A stretch of 64,000 nt of DNA, taken from Bugulina stolonifera. Lineage: Eukaryota; Bryozoa; Gymnolaemata; Cheilostomatida; Bugulidae. The translations under genes were made by a program, and so were the position numbers. Under the pieces are notes generated by a model. It made no database searches. It saw only the letters and a program-made list of their open reading frames with translations, and was not told the origin of the DNA. This document shows, one piece after another, positions 1 to 12,000 of the stretch. The stretch is from assembly GCA_935421135.1 (NCBI GenBank), contig OW285190.1, positions 20,036,501 to 20,100,500 on the forward strand, read 5' to 3'. How positions within the stretch are numbered: the stretch's first letter is position 1; the number at the start of each line of letters is the position of its first letter.

Positions 1-1458
1 GTACCACTGTCTACTATCAGATGATATAGTTACACACAATCATGTACTGTAACATGTACCACTGTCTACTATTAGATGATATAGTTACACACAATCATGT
101 ACTGTAACATGTACCACTGTCTACTATTAGTTGATATAGTTATACACAATCATGTACTGTAACATGTACCACTGTCTACTATTAGTTGATATAGTTATAC
201 ACAATCATATACTGTAACATGTACCACTGTCTACTATTAGATGATACAGTTACACACAATCATGTACTGTAACATGTACTACTGTCTACTATCAGATGAT
301 ATAGTTACACACAATCATGTACTGTAACATGTACCACTGTCTACTATTAGATGATATAGTTACACACAATCATGTACTGTAACATGTACCACTGTCTACT
401 ATTAGATGATATAGTTATACACAATCCTGTACTGTAACATGTACCACTGTCTACTATCAGTTGATATAGTTACACACAATTATGTACTGTAACACGTACC
501 ACTGTCTACTATCAGATGATATAGTTACACACTATCATGTACTGTAACATGTACCACTGTCTACTATTAGATGATATAGTTACACACAATCATGTACTGT
601 AACATGTACCACTGTCTACTATTAGATGATATAGTTATACACAATCCTGTACTGTAACATGTACCACTGTCTACTATCAGTTGATATAGTTACACACAAT
701 CATGTACTGTAACACGTACCACTGCCTACTATCAGTTGATATAGTTACACACAATCATGTACTGTAACATGTACCACTGTCTACTATCAGATGATATAGT
801 TACACACTATCATGTACTGTAACATGTACCACTGTCTACTATTAGTTGATATAGTTACACACAATCATATACTGTAACATGTACCACTGTCTACTATTAG
901 TTGATATAGTTACACACAATCATGTACTGTAACATGTACCACTGTCTACTATCAGATGATACAGTTACACACAATCATGTACTGTAACATGTACCACTGT
1001 CTACTATTAGATGATATAGTTACACACAATCATGTACTGTAACATGTACCACTGTCTACTATTAGATGATATAGTTACACACAATCATGTACTGTAACAT
1101 GTACCACTGTCTACTATTAGATGATATAGTTATACACAATCATGTACTGTAACATGTACCACTGTCTATTATCAGTTGATATAGTTACACACAATCATGT
1201 ACTGTAACATGTACCACTGTCTACTATCAGATAATATAGTTACACACAATCATGTACTGTAACATGTACCACTGTCTACTATCAGATGATATAGTTACAC
1301 ACAATCCTGTACTGTAACATGTACCACTGTCTACTATCAGTTGATATAGTTACACACAATCCTGTACTGTAACATGTACCACTGTCTACTATCAGTTGAT
1401 ATAGTTACACACAATCATGTACTGTAACACGTACCACTGTCTACTATCAGTTGATATA
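1..1458. repeat. 55-bp minisatellite in kelch-gene intron
   Basis: About 26 head-to-tail copies of a 55-bp unit beginning gtaccactgtctactatcag, with a few point variants (cag/tag, atg/ttg, acac/atac). The array runs off the left edge and ends 15 bp from the donor of the exon at 1473-1532. It does not copy that donor. Confidence 0.97.
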
Positions 1459-1472
1459 GGAGTGAGGTTTAC

Positions 1473-4400
1473 CTGTATCAAAGAAGTGAATGTCGTTAAG
1501 TCGGCCATCTGCATCTCTGCCACCAAATATTACTACAAAAACCACACCGTACCTTATATAGATGCACAGTATACACGTACAGTATGTTATATACATGTAC
1601 AGTATGTTATATCTACATACAGTATGTTATATACATGCACAGTATACATGTACAGTATGTTATATACTCGTACAGTATGTTATATACACGCACAGTATGC
1701 TATATACATGTACAGTATACACGTACAGTATGTTATATACATGCACTACAGTACACTATCAAGCTGGTGATTCTCACTCAGTGTATTTTTGTGTGCGATC
1801 ATTGTAGCTGCACATCTGGGACTAGGCTTTCCCATGCTCATTTGTAGTGGCTGTGACCAAGTCTTAGTCTGAGTATTGTAGACATGCAGGTCATCAAACC
1901 AGCCAAACTGGGCTGCCTGCTGCTGTCGCTCTAGTCTTTGTATTTCATCATCACTAGACAGATCTTCCTGTACATATAGTATAGAAAATACTGAGTTAAC
2001 AGATTTCACTGTTGGCATTTAATTAAGAACATACTGCTACATTAAATCCTTAACTTGGATACAACCAACACAACATTCAGTAAAAGAAAATGGGCTTCGA
2101 GTAACAGATCTGAAACCAAGGCCTACATATTGCATAGTAAAAAACTTGTTTGTTTGGGTTGATTCGCCACAAGTTGCTAACCTCTATTAAAAGTATTTAG
2201 TGCTTCCGAAACTTGCGTATCATCAAATGCTAGCTGAAGGCAACACAACTACCAATTGATGATAGATTGCGGCGGGAGTCGTTGATATGTGATGACTGGA
2301 ATGGAACAATACTCTAGGGGTATAATATACCTCATCTTCCACATCCAATGGTCCCCTGTTCTCCACCTGTGGTCCAAAACCTCCAAAGAACCAGATATTC
2401 TGACCAATCACAGCGGAGCATAGTTTATCCCTTGCAGATGGTGGACTACCACTAAATTCATCTTCTTCCCTCCAGCTGTTGGTCTCTGTAAATCATTCCA
2501 TATAACAACACTACAAGTGTCGCCTCTGTAGCACAAACACACAGAGATCATCAGTTGAATGATTTATAATAGATTAGTAATAAAAAGTTCTGAAAAACTT
2601 AGCCACCAATGAGGATCGAACTCATGACCTCCTGTTTACTAGACAGGCGCTCTAGCCACTGAGCTATGGCGGCTTGGCACATCAGAAAGCTGAATGTTGT
2701 TAATGAAATGCATATTTGAGCACTGTTATCACCACAAAAATTACACAAACATGCAAAGATAAGATAAATTTGTAGTTGGTAAAGGCCTAGTTATGGTTTG
2801 TATTCATTCACCTGTATCAAATATCAACAGGTCATCCAGCCAACCCACTGAGTGATTCAGACCCCCAAACAGATAGAGTTTAGTTCCTACTGATACCATA
2901 GTAGCTGCTGACCTAGACAACGGCCGCTCACTTCCTGCGGCACACTTTACAAGAGTCCACTTCCTGTTCCCTATAACGACACGTAGATTGTTATAGCACT
3001 GTATTGAGAGGAGTTGAGTAATGTGAGTGAATACTAAACACATTGCTACAACTGCAGCTATCCTACTTCGTGTGTAGGCAGAGATTGAATGCAAATATTT
3101 TCTACAGATTACCGCTCGTACCCATATTGAATTTCCACAGATCGTCTTTCTCCTGTACATCATCGGATCCACTCATAGAAACTCCACCAAAGATATAGAG
3201 ATTCTCACCAAGTACACACGAACAGTGTCCTTCCCGAGAGCTGGGCTTACTACCTCCCACATCTTCAGTCTAATAGAAGCAACATTGTTTACTAGTGATC
3301 GGCAATCTATGTATGGTAATAAACACTCCAGAATATGATGAACAATGCAGTGCATTTGGGATAAAGATCATATACCAATGGGGGCCATGCTCATGACTCT
3401 CTGTTTGTTAGACAGACACTCCTGCTACTTAGCTCTGCAGCCTTGTGCTACCACCATGAGCTAATGTGTAGTGTAGTGTAGTGTAGTGTAGTGTAGTGTA
3501 GTGGTGTGTAGTGTAGTGGTGTGTAGTGTAGTGTAGTGGTGTGTAGTGTAGTGTACATGTGGTGTAGTGTAGTGCAGTGGTGTGTAGTGTAGTGTAGTGT
3601 AGTATAGTATAGTGTAGTGGTGTGTACATGTGGTGTAGTGTAGTGCAGTGGTGTGTAGTGTAGTGTAGTGTAGTGTAGTGTAGTGTAGTGTAGTGTAGTG
3701 TAGTGTACATGTAGTGTAGTGTAGTGTAGTGCAGTGGTGTGTAGTGTAGTGTAGTGTAGTGGTGTGTAGTGTAGTGGTGGCTGCAGAGATGTGGCAGTTA
3801 CAAATAAAAGCGAAAGCTGCATAATATGATTAGCCTCCACAGCATAACTACACTCTGGAATGCCAGCCCACGATTTCATAGGTAACGACCCATGCATTCC
3901 ACAGCCTAGTTAGATGCCGTACCTCACAGGTAGGCTAGTCGGGATACCGCTAAACATTCCTTCTACAGGTGTCGGTACCTACCCTTTGGTAGCCTACCTA
4001 TACACTAGTTGAGCACAAAATCCCAGTCACCACTCCCTCTAGAATTCCGCATTAGACTGGGCTAGTACTACATATTGTTCATTGTTAGTGTTGGTTTGGT
4101 AGTCCTTAACTAGGCCTACTGTAACATAGGTTGTATTGGCAAAGCTCTCCCTCGCTACCCAGCCGGGCATGACATAGCAAGAACTGATATTAACTCCAAT
4201 TATTATTAAAGGGAGGTAAACTAGCAGTCAGTCGGTCATACTCACAGAGTCAGTCAGTAATACTTACTGAGTCAGTCAGCTAAAGGAGATCATATCATCG
4301 GCATTGCATTAGAAGCTACAATTAATGAGCGAGTGTCGATTGTTTTTGTAGTTTATGCTGGGCGAAGTCGGTCAGTGTGAGTGTCTGGTAGGTGCAACAT

Positions 4401-4747
4401 TTCACAATTTGTGTAGCTTTAAATCTTTGTTTGTGGTTGGGGAGTGACACCATATATAATGGAGAAGACAACTTCTCCATCTGGAATTTCACTGAGGAAC
4501 CCTGGCTCTGGTCAAAAGAAAAAGCACCAAGTAGCGCCTGCCTCTTCAGTGTGAGGGTTATCCAACTATTTTATGCGAGTCAAAGTGAAGTGTAAAAGAA
4601 AAGCGAGTCATAGCATGAGCATAGCTACAATGAATTAAAGTAAAGATAAAAAATTTAAATTACCTTCCAGATCAGCTTGAGCTTGATTGAGGTGGGTAAT
4701 TTACCAGAAGTATCTTCATCTTGAACACGTGAAGTAGCCATAGGCAT
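1473..4747 (-). CDS. Kelch-repeat protein, KLHDC1/2-like, 5' part (partial)
   Basis: Six exons fit GT-AG rules and phase: 4664-4747, 3122-3269, 2812-2970, 2331-2485, 1778-1967 and 1473-1532. The start is the ATG at 4747 and the gene continues past the left edge. The peptide has successive kelch blades with the typical double glycine (LYIFGG, LYLFGG, IWFFGG, LIIFGG), each followed by a D-x-x-x-(F/Y)-(D/N)-T turn and a Trp. The signatures PPSARDKL and FGWFDDLHVYNTQTKTW resemble vertebrate KLHDC1 and KLHDC2, kelch beta-propellers that serve as substrate receptors of cullin-2 ubiquitin ligases; that family role is known, and its transfer to this gene is inference. The region between the third and fourth blades carries an acidic, Gln-rich insert (1900-1967). 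Introns hold a 55-bp minisatellite, a TGTAG array, a tRNA gene and a tRNA relic. RABEPK-like kelch proteins are the main alternative. Confidence 0.72.
1560..1750. repeat. ~20-bp minisatellite (gtacagtatgttatatacat)
   Basis: Roughly nine copies of a 20-bp unit with variants, filling most of the intron between the kelch exons 1473-1532 and 1778-1967. The short open frames across it are simple-sequence artefacts. Confidence 0.9.
2593..2597 (-). terminator. Pol III T5 terminator of tRNA-Thr
   Basis: Five T on the minus strand start 5 nt after the tRNA 3' end, the usual RNA polymerase III stop. A second T5 run follows at 2582-2586. Confidence 0.7.
2602..2673 (-). tRNA. tRNA-Thr (anticodon AGT)
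   Basis: The minus strand folds into a complete 72-nt cloverleaf: acceptor GCCGCCA with TGGTGGC (seven pairs, one G-U), D stem GCTC/GAGC, anticodon stem CCTGT/ACAGG around loop CTAGTAA (anticodon AGT, threonine), a 5-nt variable loop and T stem ATGAG/CTCAT with loop TTCGATC. The A box (TAGCTCAGTGG) and B box (GTTCGATCC) are intact. A run of five T follows within 5 nt. No intron and no encoded CCA, as in eukaryotic genes. It lies in the sense orientation within a kelch-gene intron. Confidence 0.95.
3372..3442 (-). pseudogene. tRNA pseudogene (decayed tRNA-Thr-like copy)
   Basis: The minus strand aligns along its length with the intact tRNA at 2602-2673: shared blocks include the anticodon stem-loop (CTGTCTAACAAACAG) and the T-arm side (GTCATGAG, CATTGGT). 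The loop would read AAC (Val), but the acceptor ends no longer pair and the B box is degraded. It lies about 770 bp from the intact gene within the same host gene. It could be a local duplicate or a tRNA-derived SINE head. Confidence 0.75.
3463..3780. repeat. TGTAG pentamer microsatellite
   Basis: Long run of (gtgta/gtagt)n with periodic gtggtgtgtag and acatgtggtgtag interruptions, within the first large intron of the kelch gene. All frames stay open because the unit lacks stops, so the Tyr/Thr/His-rich open frames here are not genes. Confidence 0.95.
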
Positions 4748-6059
4748 TGCTCATATGATATATAATTGCTGTCCAAATTTAATGTAACACACACTATACC
4801 AAGGTGTTTACACAAGAGCAAACTTAGGACAAATTTGCGCCCAAAAGTCGAAATTCACTGGCTACTCGCACTGCACAGTCTGGTGAATATATACAAAAAT
4901 CTACTTCCCGCCACACGATGCGTTCCAAAAAGCAATAGCCTTCGCTCCACATAAGGCAGGAAAACCCTGCATAGAAAACTTGCAAACTTACTGGTAAGTG
5001 GTACGACAACTCCCGAGTTATGAGAGTAACTGAAATATACATGTACATGTAGGTTGTAGCTACTTCCCTACTTAGTAGCTTGTTAGTGATACTGTCAGTG
5101 GTTCTTGTACCACATCTCTTCTTGTACTCTATTTGTCATTTCACCATTTGGGTGGAGGTGTCCATTTTGAATGAGGTACCAAAGTTTGAGTTGAAAATCA
5201 AGACGTCTTCTGTGGAGACTTGGTAAACCCGATTCTACATGTACTATACATAGTGCATACCTACGGGGTAGTAGTAACAGTGTAAGAATGCATAGTATGA
5301 AAAACACAACACAAATATATTTTCTGTTCCTCTTTATTTCTCACATTTCAAGGAGTGAACCTTTACTTATTTGGCCACCAAAACCAACATCAGGAAAACA
5401 TGTAAAACTTTAAATCAGATAGAAATACTGATATTGTTTGTAGGTCAACTACTAGGGACTAGGGAAGTGTGTGACAGTAATGGCACATCTACAGTAGCTG
5501 AAGGTGACTAGTTGAATGATATGAAGACATATTGGCCTGAGAAGTGTTTAAGATTATAAAATGATACCAACAAATAGGTATGTAGGTGTGTAGGCCTACA
5601 TGTATACTATACACTAGACAAAAGTCCACTGTTTACTTCACACCCAGCCACTAACAATAATATTACCTACACGTATGTACAGATAACAATAATTTAAAAT
5701 ATTAGTAATAGGAGGGGGATCAAAACTGCCACTAGCACAGATAAACACTAATGTGTATGAAATACATCACATGTACCAGTAACAATAATAAGTGAAGTAA
5801 GGAATATAAAAATATAAATAATATAATAATCGTATATGTATATTATAATAATGTGTATAAGATTAGTCATTAATAAAGGATATGCGGTATTGAGGAGGTT
5901 GGGCAATGAAGAAACACGCCCTCATCTTAACAATAGATACAGTCATTGGATCTCAGTCTATCACAGCCTGTCAGTGTATACAGAGATTGCTCAAGTAGAT
6001 ATGTACAAGTTTAATACAGCCAGCAGGTGGGAGCAGGTGCTAGCACCAGACAGTTGACA
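4748..6059. other. Intergenic: kelch-gene promoter side and CACHD1 3' UTR
   Basis: 1.3 kb between the kelch-gene start codon and the CACHD1 stop codon. I see no credible exon. The CACHD1 transcript probably ends near the AATAAA at 5333-5338. The rest would hold the kelch-gene 5' UTR and promoter, but I recognise no core promoter motif. Confidence 0.6.
5333..5338 (-). promoter_or_regulatory. Candidate poly(A) signal of CACHD1
   Basis: AATAAA on the minus strand about 720 nt past the CACHD1 stop codon. Position and orientation fit; there is no transcript evidence. Confidence 0.4.
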
Positions 6060-9000
6060 TCATGTCACAAGTGCCCTGTCTGGCTCAGGCTGCTCTTCTA
6101 TAGTCTGAGGCAACAGACTGCACATTTCTTTAGCACTGCAGTCGGCAGGTAAAAGTTGTTTACAGTCACTATCATCCACCTTATGCCTGCCGCTAGTGTG
6201 TCTTGCACTTTTCTGAAGCTGAGGTAGCAACTTCATTGCAGACTGAAACAAATACAGTAAGAATAGACAGAGGGTGAGAGGGGGTGTAATACTAAATACA
6301 CAGTCTACAGGAGTTTACACAGGCTAGTGTACATAATGATATAACTGTTTCACTCACCAAGCTCCTCGCACTGCCCTTTGACCTTGAAGACCTCACCGAT
6401 TCACGACAGGAAGTAGCTGAGGCGGTTTCTGCTTCCTCTTGAGCCGTCATAGTACTATAGCCGTGGTCACTGCTCTCCGTGGCTGTCACAACGGGGCGAG
6501 GTGGTACGTAGTTCTCATTCAGCTGATATGGTGATATGTGCTGAGCTAAGGCTAGAGGTCTGTCCAACTCTACCATGTTCATGTGGGCTACATATACACA
6601 GGGGAGATAGTAATACATGACTTGTACTAAATGATATACACAGGGGAGATAATACACTACATGATATACACTGGGGAGATAATATACTACATGATATACC
6701 TGTGTTGGGTCGGGAAGGGCCGGCCACAGCAGGCAGCTCATGGTAGACGTAGCCATCGGTATCATGGTTATACCCAGAACTACAGTTACTCGTGTCATGT
6801 GTGTCTCCCCCTGGTGGTGACCTTCTGTGTATATGATGTCTATAGCAGTACACACCCAGTACTATGATGAGTACAAAACAGAGGATAGCTCCAGTAACAG
6901 GCCCAACAGGTGTATTCTTCAGTAATGGGTTACGCATGTCCTTCTCACTGGAAACTGCAGGATAGGAACAGAGGCTAGCTATACATTATACAGTGTACTA
7001 TACGTTATACAGTGTACTATACGTTATACAGTGTACTATACGTTATACAGTGTACTATACAGTGTACTGTACAGTGTACTGTACAGTGTACTATACAGTG
7101 TACTATACAGTGTACTATACAGTGTACTATACAGTGTACTATACAGTGCACTATACGTTATACAGTGTACTATACAGTGTACTATACGCTATACAGTGTA
7201 CTATACGTTATACAGTATACTATACAGTACAACCTTGTACTATTAGTTCAGTTCAGTTACTCTATGATACGGCAGGATACGAATAACGATATCTGAGCTG
7301 TGAGACTGAAGTTGTCACTCCTTGCCTCTGGAGCACAAAAACCGACTCCTGGGTGATGATGGAGATGACAACTTCAAACTGATAACGTCTCTACACTAGG
7401 GTGGGTCTGTGGGTGTGTACACTAGGGTGGGTGTGTGGGTGTGTACACTAAGGTGGGTGTGTGGGTGTGTACACTAAGGTGGATCTGTGGGTGTGTACAC
7501 TAAGGTGGGTCTGTGGGTGTGTACACTAAGGTGGGTCTGTGGGTGTGTACACTAAGGTGGGTCTGTGGGTGTGTACACTAAGGTGGGTGTGTGGGTGTGT
7601 ACACTAGGGTGGATCTGTGGGTGTGTGGGTGTGTACACTAAGGTGGGTGTGTGGGTGTGTACACTAAGGTGGGTCTGTGGGTGTGTACACTAAGGTGGGT
7701 GTGTGGGTGTGTACACTAAGGTGGGTCTGTGGGTGTGTACACTAAGGTGGGTGTGTGGGTGTGTACACTAAGGTGGGTGTGTGGGTGTGTACACTAAGGT
7801 GGGTGTGTGGGTGTGTACACTAAGGTGGGTCTGTGGGTGTGTACACTAAGGTGGGTGTGTGGGTGTGTACACTAGGGTGGATCTGTGGGTGTGTACACTA
7901 AGGTGGGTGTGTGGGTGTGTACACTAAGGTGGGTCTGTGGGTGTGTACACTAAGGTGGGTCTGTGGGTGTGTACACTAAGGTGGGTGTGTGGGTGTGTAC
8001 ACTAGAGTGGGTGTGTGGGTGTGTACACTAGGGTGGGTCTGTGGGTGTGTACACTAAGGTGGGTCTGTGGGTGTGTACACTAAGGTGGGTCTGTGGGTGT
8101 GTACACTAGGGTGGGTGTGTGGGTGTGTACACTAAGGTGGGTGTGTGGGTGTGTACACTAAGGTGGATCTGTGGGTGTGTACACTAAGGTGGGTCTGTGG
8201 GTGTGTACACTAGGGTGGGTGTGTGGGTGTGTACACTAAGGTGGATCTGTGGGTGTGTACACTAAGGTGGGTCTGTGGGTGTGTACACTAGGGTGGGTCT
8301 GTGGGTGTGTACACTAAGGTGGGTCTGTGGGTGTGTACACTAAGGTGGATCTGTGAGTGTGTACACTAGGGTGGGTCTGTGGGTGTGTCATCTTTAGTGA
8401 TAGTTCTCACTTATACTTGGTAGACAACTAACCTTTCAGCTGATCATTGTAGGGAGTGCGGGCTCCTAGTACACCCCCGAAGCACATCTGCTGTACATCA
8501 CAGTATCCAGAGTCTAGAGGAGTCTTTCCATCAGTGTTTGTATCACACCAGGCACAACCAACCAATCCCATACAAGATCTGTCAGTATAATGTACTTACA
8601 GTATAGTACATGTACTTACAGTATAGTATGTACTTACAGTATAGTATGTACTTACAGTATAGTATATGTACTTACAGTATAGTATGTGTACTTACAGTAT
8701 AGTATGTGTACTTACAGTATAGTATGTACTTATAGTATAGTATATGTACTTACAGTCTAGTGCTGTGGCGACCACACTCTGGCTGTACGCACTGCTCCAT
8801 CATACTTGATATAGTTTTGGGTAGTTTAAATAGGTAGTTATTCTCCGTGAACAGGTTACACGTGTCATGCGACACTTTCTCAGGGTCAAGGTCACCGGTA
8901 CACATGCCAGAGGTCAAAGGGCATTCACACGGGCATTCACACTCTGACTGTTCCATTCGCTGACAGTTTAGACACAGTCGATCAGTCTACAACAGGAAGT

Positions 9001-12000
9001 GACGTCAGTATGCGGTGGGAACTGAGGTTACACGCTGTACACTTACAATACATCAGGTATTCAGTCTATCACAGTTATATATTAAAGTACATACAGGTAC
9101 ACACAGGTACATTGTATATTAGACTGTATGTACATATAGTGTATACTTACTATACTACACGGACAGAAGGCTGACATTCTCATATCACAGGTCTCATTAA
9201 CCATGACGACGAATGAGTTGGTACCTGGTATGACTGACATCTGGTATCTGAGACACTGTTCACCTGCCTTTAGGTTAGTCAGCGTATCAGTCAGACGGGT
9301 GTTTAGCTACAATATAGTCGGATATTGAATCAGCATATATATAGTATATACATGTATATACTATATATATATAGTCTGTCAGCAGGAGTTGATATAATGT
9401 ACAGTATAATATAGTGTATGTAAATCCACAGTTTATGTAACACTACACATACATAATACATACACTAATGCACTAGTAGTATACATGTACATGTATATTA
9501 TTATGTATTGCATAAGATTACAGAGCGAGCTAACCTCTCCAATCACTTACATGGTAGTATCTCTGCACCGTCCTATCAGAGAAGCTGTTACATTGCTTCT
9601 TACTGACTAAAGATTTGTGTCCCAGAATGTCATTGGCTATGAGTGGCTCCTGTGGAGATGAACACATTTGTAATTATCCCATGAAGGTTGAACGTAATGC
9701 AAATACATCTAGTATACACTGTCTAGTATACATGACTCACCACTGTCTAGTATATATGACTCACCACTGACTAGTATATATGACTCACCACTGTCTAGTG
9801 TATATGACTCACCACTGTCTAGTATATATGACTCACCACTGACTAGTATATATGACTCACCATTGTCTAGTGTATATGACTCACCACTGTCTAGTATATG
9901 ACTCACCACTGCCTAGTATATATGACTCACCACTGCCTATTATATACGACTCACCACTGCCTAGTATATGACTCACCATATATGGTAACGGATAATTACT
10001 CAGTATATGACTCACCATGTGTGTGAGGTGCTGCTGTTCCACGGCCCCAAGGGAACCAGATAGAGGTAAGTTAGGGTGGGTTATCATGTAGCCCATGTCA
10101 TCGAGTAGAAAACAGCGTAGATCTGAGGCTCTACACACCGGTACCAGTTCAAGAAGAACTCTTTGGAAGTAGGAGGCAGGAAAGTCAGCAGCTAATACAG
10201 CAGCTACTGGATCTTTAGGGGTGTGTAGCGCTGCAGATCTGTAACATAGGGTATGTATGATGGTAGTACTTGCATATGTTTATACTATAGCTAGTATTAA
10301 TAGAATACATGTACATACTATAGTATATATCTACTAACCTTCCTTCATACACACTGTGACCCATAGTCACTATATAACCAGCTCCCGCCACGTCAATGTA
10401 AGGTTTGGTAAGTACTATCCTACCGGGTGGTCTCATGGACTGAGAGTACCAGTTGGTCCTAGCTGGGTCATACAGCTTATGGGTGAGCACTGCTGGGTAG
10501 CTCCTCACCACCCCACTAGGTGTAGCTACATACCTGTAGGATGAGTAGGTTACTAGTACATACACTGTGGTATAGTTGATATGTTATGTATGGTAGACAT
10601 GTATACACTAGTAAACATTACATCATCATATTCAAGGTCAGACAAAGGTGAAGGAATAATTTACCTCCGCACTATGAAATCCTTATATGGAGAGGACTTC
10701 TCTTTCTGTTTCCAGAACTTGTCTATCTTAGATACTGCTATTACATCATTCTTAACCCCTTCCTTCAGTCCTGTTAGAGTCATACGGTATTACAGATATA
10801 TGCAACACAGTATTACTGGCATATATAACACTGTATTACTGGTATATATAACACTGTATTACTGGTATATATAACACAGTATTACTGGTATATATAACAC
10901 TGTATTACTGGCATATATAACACTGTATTACTGGCATATATAACACTGTATTACTGGCATATATAACACTGTATTACTGGCATATATAACACAGTATTAC
11001 TGGTATATATAACACTGTATTACTGGCATATATAACACTGTATTACTGGGATATATAACACTGCATTACTGGAATATATAACACTGTATTACTGGCATAT
11101 ATAACACAGTATTACTGGCATATATAACACTGTATTACTGGCATATATAACACTGTATTACTGGCATATATAACACTGTATTACTGGCATATATAACACT
11201 GTATTACTGGCATATATAACACAGTATTACTGGTATATATAACACTGTATTACTGGCATATATAACACTGTATTACTGGCATATATAACACTGTATTACT
11301 GGCATATATAACACAGTATTACTGGCATATATAACACTGTATTACTGGCATATATAACACTGTATTACTGGCATATATAACACTGTATTACTGGCATATA
11401 TAACACAGTATTACTGGTATATATAACACTGTATTACTGGCATATATAACACTGTATTACTGGCATATATAACACTGTATTACTGGCATATATAACACTG
11501 CATTACTGGCATATATAACACTGCATTACTGGCATATATAACACTGCATTACTGGGATATATAATACTGTATTACTGGCATATATAACACTGCATTACTG
11601 GCATATATAACACTGTATTACTGGCATATATAACACTGTATTACTGGCATATATAACACTGTATTACTGGCATATATAACACTGCATTACTGGCATATAT
11701 AACACTGTATTACTGGCATATATAATACGGTATTACTAGCATAGATATAACACGGTATTACTATCATAGATATATATATACATGTATATATACATGTATA
11801 TATATGTAATACACACACCTGGTTTACTGACATATGATGAACTATCTGTTATGTAAGCCAGGTAGTTAGCCACCATCTTTCTCGTCTCGGGTTTACTCAT
11901 GTGTTCATACGGCTCTTCGAACGACTTGGCCGACAGGAAAAAAGCGCTAGTTGAGAAAGAGGCTAGTTGTTTAAAGTGCAGACAAGTATCGTGTGAGGGA

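Noticed and set aside
3429..3897. Thr/His/Tyr-rich open frames of 93 and 149 aa
   Set aside because: Simple TGTAG pentamer repeat read in frame within a kelch-gene intron.
7260..7390. Unique block between two CACHD1 arrays considered as an extra exon
   Set aside because: Exons 8433-8578 and 6700-6954 join in phase 1 without it, and the block forms a gaagttgtca hairpin instead.
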